From the NCBI GenBank assembly GCA_003818205.1, contig RPRQ01000003.1, forward strand, positions 1 to 64,000: a DNA stretch of 64,000 bases, written 5' to 3'. The stretch's first letter is position 1. Each line of letters opens with the position of its first letter. Origin of the DNA: Bacteroidales bacterium (GTDB lineage: Bacteria > Bacteroidota > Bacteroidia > Bacteroidales > Tenuifilaceae). Below are positions 1-8,117 of the stretch, piece after piece. The translations under genes were made by a program, and so were the position numbers. Under the pieces are notes generated by a model. It was given only the letters and a program-made list of their open reading frames with translations. It ran no database searches and was not told the DNA's origin.

Positions 1-123
1 AAGTGCGCTAAGCCTTAAAGATTATTTACTATTCTGACTATTCTGTGATAGAAGAAGTTTCTCGCAAAGGAACGCTAAGGCAACCGCAAAGTGCGCTAAG
101 CCTTAAAGATTATTTACTATTCT
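1..123. repeat. 35-bp direct repeat, two copies
   Basis: The 35 bases at 1-35 recur without mismatch at 89-123, an 88-base period. The second copy contains the 3' end and stop codon of the GxxExxY gene that follows. Further copies may lie left of the window. No known family is assigned. Confidence 0.85.
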
Positions 124-531
124 AGTTATCCCATCTTTTAAATGACTGACATTAAAATTGATTAGTAGCCCAAGTTTTATTCCTGTAAGTTTCAAGTATG
201 TAAGCAGTTGTTTATGATGCACATCGAGAAGTGTATCTACTGATTTAATTTCAATTATTACAATATCATTAACAAGAATATCTAGTCTAAAGCCACAGTC
301 AAATTGAATATCTTTATAAATCATAGGAATTCCTTGCTGTGTAATAACCCTAAAACCTAATTTTTCCAATTCATAGGATAATGCCTTTTCATAAACGCTC
401 TCAAGCAAACCCGGTCCTAATTCTGAATGAACCTTCATTGCTGCACCAATAATTTGGTATGATAATTCATTTTCTTTCATTACCCTTTGCGATACTTTAT
501 TTTAACTTAGCGAACCTTTGCGAGAAACTTC
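54..531. repeat. Inverted repeat flanking the GxxExxY gene
   Basis: Bases 54-79 and 506-531 are inverted copies of each other over 26 bases with two mismatches. Both carry the CTTTGCGAGAAAC core. The pair encloses the whole GxxExxY gene, so gene and repeats look like one unit. Similar CGCAAAG/CTTTGCG fragments occur near 49.4 kb in this window. Confidence 0.75.
103..480 (-). CDS. GxxExxY family protein
   Basis: A 125-residue protein carrying the family signature near residues 25-31 (GLLESVY) and a likely PD-(D/E)XK-like core: LDILVND followed by IIEIKSV near residues 67-79. Families with this core are usually nucleic-acid enzymes, but no activity is established for GxxExxY proteins as far as I know. 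The length is normal for the family and the ATG start at 480 is clean. The gene stands alone and lies inside an inverted repeat, with its stop codon inside a 35-base direct repeat, which suggests it spreads with, or is maintained by, the repeats. I am confident of the family and not of the function. Confidence 0.85.
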   Translation of the reverse strand: MKENELSYQIIGAAMKVHSELGPGLLESVYEKALSYELEKLGFRVITQQGIPMIYKDIQFDCGFRLDILVNDIVIIEIKSVDTLLDVHHKQLLTYLKLTGIKLGLLINFNVSHLKDGITRIVNNL

Positions 532-543
532 TTATACTTTTCT

Positions 544-2187
544 TTATTCGTGGTTATTCGTGTACTTAGTTATAATCTGATCCCTAAGATTCAAAAACAT
601 TTCGGTAACCCGATTCATCTTACCATTTGAATAGTTCGTTAGAAATTCTTGGGCAGATTTAGGATCCTTTTTATAAAGGGCTAAAGCCTCGTCCTCAATG
701 CTCTTTTGATTATTAAACATCTCTGCTTCGAAAGGATCACGGATGGTTCGAACATTCTTGGCAATGCTCTGAAAGCTTAGGTTTGCGAGATTATCGACAA
801 AATCGATTGCCCAGCGAGCCGATTTTTCATCGTACTTATCGGGATTATAGGTATTGTAGGTTTCAGCAACAGAAAGGTTTCCAGAATAAATTGGAACGTA
901 TGGGCTGAAATAAGGGTTATCGAGATAGACCCAATAAACACCGCCAATCTCGTTGGGTAGCCACCCACGAAGCTGCATAACCATTCCGTAATGTCCACGA
1001 TGACGGGCAACTGGACGGCGATAGGTTTGCTTAATCAGCTTACGCATTTCACCGCCAGGGAATGGGGTTGCCAGTGGGCTTTTAATGTAACCACCCTTGC
1101 CATCGGGCACGAGCCATTCGGGGTAGGAGGTCATATCGTAGATTGTACCCTCAAAGGTTGAGCGTTGAATAGCCATTACATCCTGAACCGATATTTTTTT
1201 CTCAGGAACAACAGCGAATGGGTATATCGATAATGGTTCTACAACTTGAAAATATGGTTGCATTCCTTTGTAAGGATTAGTAGGATCAAGGACTCTATCG
1301 GGCCATTGCTTTAAATTTGGAGTAAAGGTGTGGTAGAATAACCAAAAACGGCTTGTTGCATACTCTTCGGGTAGGGGAGAGTAAATATCCTGCCAAACAA
1401 AGGGTTTTCCTAAAGCGGGGTTATACCAACCGCGATCTATGGCCTCTTGCATATAGTTTGAGGAAACCATGAAGTTTTCTTTATCCTTTACATTAATCTC
1501 CTTAATTATACTCCAATTTGGAATCATGGTAGCCTGATCATCGGGAAGTCGTTGAGCCGCCCAGATAGCCCCTGGCTTCTTGCTCTCGGGGTTCCAACCT
1601 GAACCTACTCCAAAGGCTTCAAATACCCAAGCCTCCTCGGTATCAGCAATCACGAGCGTTTCTGATCCATCTCCACTCGAAGGAAGGAATCCATAGGTTG
1701 TTAGTAAATCACCAATGAATTGGGTGGCTTCCTTTGCCTTTTTAAAGCGTTGGAGTGCAAAAATCATGGCTTGCTCAATGGTCATTATCTGTTTACCATT
1801 TTCAAGGGTACATTTTAGTTCATCCCTTTGTGCCGTTGTACTTTCAGCTATTCCAAGCTGATACTCATTCATGTGCGAGTAAGCGGATTGAAAATAGCCG
1901 ATGGTTCTCTCGACCTGAGGCAAATAGCCTAATATTTTACCATCATCGTTTAAGGGGCGATCAGCATCCTGAATTCCCCAGAAAATTGGGGCCATATCAC
2001 CCTTTTTATATGTTTTACCTGGTACAAAAAAGATTCTAGAATCGGGACCTGTATCGGTATGCGATATAATAACCGACCCATCAGCCGATGCCTTTTTGCC
2101 AACGGCAATAACAGTACAAGAGAAAGCACTGGGTATTGAAATCGATATCAGTACGATTATTGAAATAATAACCTTTGTAATTTTCAT
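544..2187 (-). CDS. C69 family dipeptidase
   Basis: A 547-residue peptidase of family C69 (PepD-like), N-terminal nucleophile hydrolases that cleave dipeptides. A signal peptide (residues 1-23, hydrophobic IISIIVLISISIPSAFS) is followed directly by Cys24 in CTVIAVG, which by family knowledge becomes the N-terminal nucleophile after processing. Because Cys24 also sits where a lipobox cysteine would, lipidation is the alternative, but the downstream motif favours the catalytic role. It is the last gene of a tightly spaced run (24 bases after the S37 peptidase, which itself lies close behind the BNR protein), pointing to extracytoplasmic peptide breakdown ending in free amino acids. Confidence 0.9.
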   Translation of the reverse strand: MKITKVIISIIVLISISIPSAFSCTVIAVGKKASADGSVIISHTDTGPDSRIFFVPGKTYKKGDMAPIFWGIQDADRPLNDDGKILGYLPQVERTIGYFQSAYSHMNEYQLGIAESTTAQRDELKCTLENGKQIMTIEQAMIFALQRFKKAKEATQFIGDLLTTYGFLPSSGDGSETLVIADTEEAWVFEAFGVGSGWNPESKKPGAIWAAQRLPDDQATMIPNWSIIKEINVKDKENFMVSSNYMQEAIDRGWYNPALGKPFVWQDIYSPLPEEYATSRFWLFYHTFTPNLKQWPDRVLDPTNPYKGMQPYFQVVEPLSIYPFAVVPEKKISVQDVMAIQRSTFEGTIYDMTSYPEWLVPDGKGGYIKSPLATPFPGGEMRKLIKQTYRRPVARHRGHYGMVMQLRGWLPNEIGGVYWVYLDNPYFSPYVPIYSGNLSVAETYNTYNPDKYDEKSARWAIDFVDNLANLSFQSIAKNVRTIRDPFEAEMFNNQKSIEDEALALYKKDPKSAQEFLTNYSNGKMNRVTEMFLNLRDQIITKYTNNHE

Positions 2188-2211
2188 TTTATTTGGTTTA
2201 TTTAATTGGTA

Positions 2212-3564
2212 TTAAAGAATTTGAAACATTTTTTGAGATGACCTTGAACAGCCTCCAATAGGTTTATGTTTTTTTGACGACAGATCTACCTCTAACCATT
2301 TCTCAAGAACTGTATAAATGCTATCCTGCATTTCGATGGGAAAATTCTTGATTCTGGAGGAATGGCTTCCGCCAGGGTTAAACATCTTCACCGCATTAGT
2401 TTTATTCCCTGGGTCAACTGCAGTTGATGACCAAGCATCGTTCTGTCCATAAATGTAAAGCATGTTATTCCCCGATTCCTTTAACCATGAATCAATATCT
2501 TTCATGGTTTCAAAATTGTACATCGCTTTATGACCTTCAGGCATTGCAAAGGAAAAATTGATATTGGTAGTATCCGTAAGATATTTACTGAAAGGCTTTA
2601 CGTCATACCCATACATTCCTATCTCTGTCATAGCTTGATAAAAGAATGGTCGGGTTCTTTCAATATCCTCCTCATTAAAAAATGTAAACGGGTTAATCAT
2701 CTTCCAGTGGAGAAAAAGAATTTGTGCTGGTGAATTTTTTAAAGGAATACTTTCGCAGGAAAAACCCCATTGCCAAAATGCAAAAGAATACTCAAGAACA
2801 CTTAAATCATAGGCTCTATCTAACCCCATTTTAAAGTTCCATTTTTTCTTAGCCGCTAACTCTTCGAACATTGGGAAAACCTCCTTCTTTTTTTCGAAAA
2901 GTTGAATTTGAAAGTCTCTTATCTTGGTTCTACATTCATCTGTACCAACTTTGTTAAGAAAATCATATACCCTTGGATCCTCATATGAGAAATTTAATGG
3001 TGCAACGTATGGTACGCTCGCATCAACATCATTAGGATAATACCTACGATGAAAAATCGTAGCCTGACCGCTTTTGCTAATTCCCGTTGATGCCCATTTT
3101 TCTTTATAGTAAGGCTTAAATGCCTCGATAATAGTATGTTGGTCGGCAGCAGCCTGACGAACATTTAGGTAGCTCCATGGTATAGAATCCTTGGGACGGC
3201 TCTGATCAAAAAACCGATGCTCAATGGTGATCTGGTTAGCATCAAGAACTTTCGAAAGTTCGTTTGCCCTTGATGTGTACATTGTATAACCATCGATTAC
3301 CACAACCATAGGCTTGCTAAAGTCCTTATGCGAGTAATACGCCTTTAGCGGAAAGGTAGGGCTATTGGGATTATTATGATCGAGGGGCATTCTAAACCAA
3401 ACCGCATAGGTTGAGCTGAATAGCGTGTCATTAGCAATTGGTTTGATGCTATCGATAATGGATATTTGCGACAGAACATCTTCTGGTGTTAGAACTTTAG
3501 GTTTACATGATCCTAATGCTAAGAATAAACAAGCAATTATGGGGAGATAGGTACTTCTTTGCAT
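2212..3564 (-). CDS. S37-type prolyl aminopeptidase lipoprotein
   Basis: This resembles peptidase family S37, whose characterised Streptomyces member releases tri/tetrapeptides ending in proline. I place the start at the ATG at 3564 (450 residues); the longer frame would begin with TTG. The N-terminus ends in a lipobox, LGSC, with Cys20 as lipidation site, so the enzyme is probably a membrane-anchored lipoprotein. The nucleophile is predicted as Ser163 in GISKSG, where serine replaces the second glycine of the usual GxSxG; a late GGSHSS supplies the likely catalytic His. It sits between a BNR lipoprotein and a C69 dipeptidase with 24-60 base gaps. Family assignment is fairly sure; proline specificity is inferred. 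Confidence 0.78.
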   Translation of the reverse strand: MQRSTYLPIIACLFLALGSCKPKVLTPEDVLSQISIIDSIKPIANDTLFSSTYAVWFRMPLDHNNPNSPTFPLKAYYSHKDFSKPMVVVIDGYTMYTSRANELSKVLDANQITIEHRFFDQSRPKDSIPWSYLNVRQAAADQHTIIEAFKPYYKEKWASTGISKSGQATIFHRRYYPNDVDASVPYVAPLNFSYEDPRVYDFLNKVGTDECRTKIRDFQIQLFEKKKEVFPMFEELAAKKKWNFKMGLDRAYDLSVLEYSFAFWQWGFSCESIPLKNSPAQILFLHWKMINPFTFFNEEDIERTRPFFYQAMTEIGMYGYDVKPFSKYLTDTTNINFSFAMPEGHKAMYNFETMKDIDSWLKESGNNMLYIYGQNDAWSSTAVDPGNKTNAVKMFNPGGSHSSRIKNFPIEMQDSIYTVLEKWLEVDLSSKKHKPIGGCSRSSQKMFQIL

Positions 3565-3623
3565 AATACGATTATTTGCTAGTGACAATTTTCAAAGATA
3601 TTATAATTATATATTGAACTTCT

Positions 3624-4700
3624 TTATTCGTTTAAAATCTTTAATGAAGCAAATGCTATTTTACCTTGTGAGCCCACCAATACAATAAAATCATCAGTAT
3701 TTGAGATATCCATAGCATTATAGCCATGTAAAGGTGTTTTTTTCCAGGTTTTACCTATATCCATCGATATATCAACTCCGCTAGTTCCACAGGTTACAAT
3801 CGATTTAGAGCTCGGTAGGTATTTAATACTTGAGCGAAATCCTGAAGGGAAAGTTTTGGTCAAACTCCAGCTTTTACCCGAATCTGTTGATATTGCAACG
3901 TTATTTATGGCCTCATCAGGCTTTTGCCAACAACCCCCTGCAATTATAAATGATTTTTCGTCAATAGCTCCAATAGAGTATATCCCATTCGATGGCTCAC
4001 CTGCCATAAGAGGTGTTTTAAATGCTTCCCACATATTCCCATAATCATTGCTTCTGATAATTCGCGCTTCAGTACCACCTGTTCCAAACAATATAGTACC
4101 ATTCGCTGTACAAATCACAGATGTTCCGCTAGCAGCAAAACCACCTTCAATACTCAGTGGTTTGGGTAAAAGGTTGTAGCTAATGGTGTCCCATGTTTCT
4201 CCGCCATTAGTCGTTTTGATAAAAAGAAAATTGCCCCGAATAGGATCGCTGCAGGCTAACCCCCTATTCGCATCGCAAAAGTCAAAAGAATCAAAGAATA
4301 CCAATGAGTCGGTATTCTCATATTTAAGGTTCCATGTTTGACCCCCATCAACCGTTTTGTAGATTCGTGCAGGTGAGCCTGCGCTTATTGCAATAGCAGA
4401 TTCAGCGCTAAAAGCATGAATATCTCTAAAATCTAAGAGAGTGTCGTTGTTAATATTACCGACTTTCCAAGTTATTCCAGCATCGGTACTACGAGCATAC
4501 GTTCCTTTGCTACCACTAACCCAAACAATCTGAGCATCTAAAATATCAACACCTCGAAGACTAGGTTTATTGGGTATTGTGTATTCGTTAACATTCCCAA
4601 ATACTAGTTTATCTAGCAAATCATTCTTTTGCTTACTTGAAGTGCACGAAAACAAAGCGAAAGTCAACAGAAATAAGTAAAGTATAGTTCTTATTTTCAT
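3624..4700 (-). CDS. BNR/Asp-box repeat lipoprotein (Ycf48-like propeller)
   Basis: A 358-residue lipoprotein (lipobox LFSC, Cys19) built from repeated Asp-box motifs spaced around a predicted beta-propeller: STDAGITW, TVDGGQTW, TTNGGETW, STDSGKSW and SMDIGKTW are visible. Such propellers occur in sialidases, sortilins and the photosystem factor Ycf48; automated annotation often calls Bacteroidota versions oxidoreductase, which nothing here supports. No sialidase arginine triad is evident. It is the first gene of the run leading to the S37 and C69 peptidases, so a role in binding or assembling surface peptide-degrading machinery is possible but unproven. Confidence 0.75.
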   Translation of the reverse strand: MKIRTILYLFLLTFALFSCTSSKQKNDLLDKLVFGNVNEYTIPNKPSLRGVDILDAQIVWVSGSKGTYARSTDAGITWKVGNINNDTLLDFRDIHAFSAESAIAISAGSPARIYKTVDGGQTWNLKYENTDSLVFFDSFDFCDANRGLACSDPIRGNFLFIKTTNGGETWDTISYNLLPKPLSIEGGFAASGTSVICTANGTILFGTGGTEARIIRSNDYGNMWEAFKTPLMAGEPSNGIYSIGAIDEKSFIIAGGCWQKPDEAINNVAISTDSGKSWSLTKTFPSGFRSSIKYLPSSKSIVTCGTSGVDISMDIGKTWKKTPLHGYNAMDISNTDDFIVLVGSQGKIAFASLKILNE

Positions 4701-4771
4701 CCGTACAAAATATTTAGTCAGTTAATTATTAATACGTTACATTTTCGATTTTAACAATCATTATCGAGCGA

Positions 4772-4833
4772 ATGGAACACCCATATTTTGTTCATGGGTA
4801 GTTTGTGCTCGTGCACTATCATGGGTGTTTCAT
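4772..4833. terminator. Hairpin downstream of hydroxyproline dehydratase
   Basis: Thirteen-base arms 4772-4784 and 4821-4833 (ATGGAACACCCAT against ATGGGTGTTTCAT, one mismatch) flank a 36-base loop. It lies just past the 3' end of the minus-strand dehydratase gene. There is no strong T run, so termination or mRNA 3' stabilisation are both possible. Confidence 0.5.
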
Positions 4834-4843
4834 ATCACAATAA

Positions 4844-5878
4844 TTATCTGAATATAAATCCGTCTTTCAAACCATCTTCAGGGTCAAACCAAAATTCATT
4901 CTTCCCTACAAAACTTGCTGTTCCGCTAACCTCTGGAACAATTGCTTTGTGGAGCCCATAGGTTGTCTCCTCATGAACTTTAACCGTCATAGTTGTTCCA
5001 AGGATACTCTCAATGGTAATTGTTTCACCCATTTTCAATTCGCCCTTTGCGAAGTGCAACGCAGCTCGTGCGCTTACCCCCGAACCAGTTGATGAACGGT
5101 CAACTTCGCCATCGGCAAAAATGCAAACATTACGGCTATGATTCTTGGGATTTTCAGGTTTACCCGTAAAGATTGTGCCATAAAGGAAGCTAAGATCCTC
5201 CTCGAATGGATGCTTAATTTGGAAATTATCCATAACCGCATGCTTAATCCTGCGGCCATAGTCGATAAGTCGATTATAGTCCGAGGCGTCCATTTTCAAT
5301 CCCAATGGTTCAACATTAACAAATGCGTAGAATGCACCTCCGTAGGCAATGTCAAAATTGACTTTACCTAAACCAGATACATCCACTCGTTGATCTCTTA
5401 AATATAGAAATGATGGAACATTTAGAAAAGATGTTCTTACCACTTTTCCATTCTCCATATGCGCTTTAGCACGAATTAACCCAGGAGGTGCATCGATTAT
5501 CAGCTCAGGTTCGTTGCCTAATTCTTTCACCAACCCTGTTTCGATGGCAAACTTTGTAAGTGCGATTATGGCATGCCCACACATGGTGCTGTAACCCTCG
5601 TTGTGTAAGAAGAATGTTCCAAAATCAGCATTCTCGGAAAATGGTCGGGTTATTATTGCTCCATACATATCGGCATGACCGCGAGGCTCCCACATTAATC
5701 CAGTACGAATTTTATCGTGATTATCGCGAAAATATCGACGAACTTCAAGCACGCTGTTCCCCTTTAATTCGGGTAATCCATTAATGGGTATTCTCAGCGG
5801 TTCGCCACCAGTGTGCATATCGATGGTGGTTATTTTTTGCCACTCTTTTGGTGTTTCGAAATGGATATTTTTCAACAT
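4844..5878 (-). CDS. trans-3-hydroxy-L-proline dehydratase (proline racemase fold)
   Basis: A 344-residue member of the proline racemase/hydroxyproline epimerase superfamily. The first catalytic cysteine is present (Cys100 in MCGHA). The second, which in racemases and epimerases is Cys in DRSPCGTG, is Thr264 here (DRSSTGSG). A Cys/Thr pair is the established signature of trans-3-hydroxy-L-proline dehydratases such as human L3HYPDH, which yield Delta1-pyrroline-2-carboxylate. The gene starts 3 bases after the stop of an ornithine cyclodeaminase-family gene, the family that contains Delta1-pyrroline-2-carboxylate reductases, so the pair would convert 3-hydroxyproline to proline. An epimerase is excluded by the missing second Cys; substrate is inferred. 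Cytoplasmic. Confidence 0.85.
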   Translation of the reverse strand: MLKNIHFETPKEWQKITTIDMHTGGEPLRIPINGLPELKGNSVLEVRRYFRDNHDKIRTGLMWEPRGHADMYGAIITRPFSENADFGTFFLHNEGYSTMCGHAIIALTKFAIETGLVKELGNEPELIIDAPPGLIRAKAHMENGKVVRTSFLNVPSFLYLRDQRVDVSGLGKVNFDIAYGGAFYAFVNVEPLGLKMDASDYNRLIDYGRRIKHAVMDNFQIKHPFEEDLSFLYGTIFTGKPENPKNHSRNVCIFADGEVDRSSTGSGVSARAALHFAKGELKMGETITIESILGTTMTVKVHEETTYGLHKAIVPEVSGTASFVGKNEFWFDPEDGLKDGFIFR

Positions 5879-5881
5879 AGA

Positions 5882-6841
5882 TCAGAGGTTTATAGGTTTT
5901 CCTGCTCCAGATTCTAATGCTTTCTGGTAAATCAGATTTGCAGTAAATAGATCGAAAAGGGCAACACCAACCGATTTGAAAACTCTTGTTGGCGATTTTA
6001 CTTGGTGGGCTTTGTTAATTAATTTACCAATGGTAACTATCTTTTCATTCGTAAGTATTTTACTTGCAAGGGGTATGGCTAAATCACCGCACTCGCTAGC
6101 AGCAAAAGGGGTATCCACAAATATTGTATCGGTAAGGGAGAGTAGTTCTTCGGGAAGTTCACGGGTATTGGGCTTAAACGAGCCAATGCCAATAAAGCAT
6201 TTATTCTCCATCAATTTCTTATCCAAAGGTAAAACGGGAGTTTCTGATGTTGTAGCAGTGATAACTACATCGGCTTCAAGCAGTCCTTGATTAACAGATT
6301 TTACAGCGACTACGTCAATACCCATTAACTCCTTTTGAAGTTCTTTAGAAAATGTTATAGCATTCTCAAAGTTGATATCATATGTAAAGACCTTTTGAAA
6401 TTTTCGTTCAAGACAAGCTGAAAGGGCAAGATTTCGACCCTGAACCCCTGTTCCAATCACTAAAAGGGCTTTTGCATCTTTCTTAGCCAAATGTCTTACA
6501 CCCACACCGCCAACCGCTCCCGTTCGAAGAGCAGTAATGGTTGCGCCATTCATGATTGCTAAAGGTTCACCTGTTTTTCCATCATTAAGAATCAGCGTTC
6601 CATATAGCGATGGTAATCCTTTGTCCCTATTGTTCGGAAAAACGCTAACTAGTTTTGTTGAAATCATTCCTTTGGAAATGCATGGCATTATAAGCATTGT
6701 ATCATTCCCGCTATGCAAATGCATTCGATTGGGCATGATATAATCACCGCTTTCAATAGTAAGCATTGCCTGCTCAACGGCATCGGCAACCTCCTTGCGG
6801 GAAACGACTCTACTTATATCTTCTGAAGAAATAGCTAACAT
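5882..6841 (-). CDS. Ornithine cyclodeaminase/mu-crystallin family; probable Delta1-pyrroline-2-carboxylate reductase
   Basis: A 319-residue protein with the family layout: N-terminal dimer/substrate half (IMPNRMHL, MISTKLVSVFP), the hallmark TALRTGAVGG near residues 107-116, and a Rossmann NAD(P)-binding loop GTGVQG near 135. The family includes ornithine cyclodeaminase, ketimine reductases and Delta1-pyrroline-2-carboxylate reductases. Placement three bases upstream of a Cys/Thr hydroxyproline dehydratase, which makes exactly that imine, supports the reductase assignment, giving L-proline. Ornithine cyclodeaminase remains the alternative because the two activities are not separable by motif. 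The gene heads a two-gene operon. Confidence 0.82.
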   Translation of the reverse strand: MLAISSEDISRVVSRKEVADAVEQAMLTIESGDYIMPNRMHLHSGNDTMLIMPCISKGMISTKLVSVFPNNRDKGLPSLYGTLILNDGKTGEPLAIMNGATITALRTGAVGGVGVRHLAKKDAKALLVIGTGVQGRNLALSACLERKFQKVFTYDINFENAITFSKELQKELMGIDVVAVKSVNQGLLEADVVITATTSETPVLPLDKKLMENKCFIGIGSFKPNTRELPEELLSLTDTIFVDTPFAASECGDLAIPLASKILTNEKIVTIGKLINKAHQVKSPTRVFKSVGVALFDLFTANLIYQKALESGAGKPINL

Positions 6842-7043
6842 TAGTGAATATAGTGGTTAAAGAGACTGTTAATGTTTTTCATACAAAATGCGCTAAGTTT
6901 ATCGTTACAAACGTTAAGCTAAATATCAATTCTTGGCCTTTTCAGCTATCAGCAAATTCTCCTCTACTTTTAAATTGTTGTCGTAATTATAACACCATAT
7001 TTTTGACTTTATGTTTTTTGCAGACTAGTTTTTAACCTAAACC

Positions 7044-8117
7044 CTAATGTCTTGAAGAAGATGCTTTTATTCTATTCCTAATCTGCTCGGAATCTTTTGA
7101 TAGAAGGAATGCCTTTGTTGAATCTGGCAGGAAATCAAGTACGCTGTCGAGGTTTTCATCTTTAATTGCCTTCCTAATTTTTGATGCACTTACATAATTA
7201 TCTTCGCTTCCAATTGCTAATCGTTGAACTTCAACCAGCTCAATTCCGTTTTTCGTTAGTATATTCTTCATCGATTTATTATATTCTGCCGTTGTCTTGC
7301 AGTATATTTCAGTTCCAACATATCTTTTATTAATCCCAAGAATAGGTGCAATATGTTTAACAAAAACATTGAGATCCAGTTCGGTTTGTTTTTGTGTAAT
7401 CAGGTCTGCCTTCTCAGATTTTAAGAAATAAGCAGGAAACGTAACAGACGAAACTATATAATTGCCCCCTCGAAGTAGTACAACGTTTTTTAGGTGACTT
7501 ATTCCTTCTTCAATTAGTTTCCATCTAACTTTAAAGTTGAATACCGATTGATCCTCTTCAACAACAAATACGTATAGCACATCATTCTCAGCGGCAGCCT
7601 TTTCGATAAGGTACTTATGACCGTTCGTAAAAGGGTTGCAGTTTACTACAATTGATGCAACCTTTTGTGCTAATCTATTTATTCTCTTCGATTTCAGGTA
7701 GGCCTTATAATCTTTTATTAATTTATAACCAAACTCTAGCAGAGCGTAAGTCGGAGGGGCACTAGCAATTTCAGCATAGCCTATGCTCATAAATTTTTCT
7801 ATATTCTCGGGTTTTGTAAAAACAAATGCAGTTTTACTATTCAAGAGAACTCTTTCGGAAAGGTGCTTTACAATAAATGAAAATGCTGTAGTATCCCTAA
7901 ATTTTGTGGCAACGGCAACGAATTTTAGTACATTATTTTTGAGTGAACCAGTAGCTATTAATTCATCGTTTAGGTTAATAAGAATTACAGTATAATCAAT
8001 TTGGTCTGGAGTAAAATCAAATCCTAGTGGGCTTAAAAAATCCGATACTTTGCGTACATCGTAAGGATTCTTCATATCCATTATCTCATACCGGTAATCC
8101 GTATTTTCAGCAATCAT
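7044..8117 (-). CDS. citC: [Citrate (pro-3S)-lyase] ligase
   Basis: A 357-residue ligase that acetylates the prosthetic-group thiol of citrate lyase, turning the enzyme on with ATP and acetate. An N-terminal GNAT-like region (residues 1-130) precedes a nucleotidyltransferase domain with the HIGH-type motif NPFTNGHKYL at 161-170. The family's usual length is about 350. It is the last gene of the citrate lyase operon and overlaps citXG by 11 bases, so translation is probably coupled. Having citC at the 3' end is a rearranged order relative to enterobacterial citCDEFXG. Confidence 0.92.
   Translation of the reverse strand: MIAENTDYRYEIMDMKNPYDVRKVSDFLSPLGFDFTPDQIDYTVILINLNDELIATGSLKNNVLKFVAVATKFRDTTAFSFIVKHLSERVLLNSKTAFVFTKPENIEKFMSIGYAEIASAPPTYALLEFGYKLIKDYKAYLKSKRINRLAQKVASIVVNCNPFTNGHKYLIEKAAAENDVLYVFVVEEDQSVFNFKVRWKLIEEGISHLKNVVLLRGGNYIVSSVTFPAYFLKSEKADLITQKQTELDLNVFVKHIAPILGINKRYVGTEIYCKTTAEYNKSMKNILTKNGIELVEVQRLAIGSEDNYVSASKIRKAIKDENLDSVLDFLPDSTKAFLLSKDSEQIRNRIKASSSRH

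Noticed and set aside
1-123. CRISPR array
   Set aside because: Only two copies of the 35-base unit are present, with a spacer of 53 bases that itself contains repeat-like sequence, and there are no cas genes.
3624-4700. Oxidoreductase or sialidase
   Set aside because: Only Asp-box repeats are seen; no cofactor-binding motif and no sialidase arginine triad.
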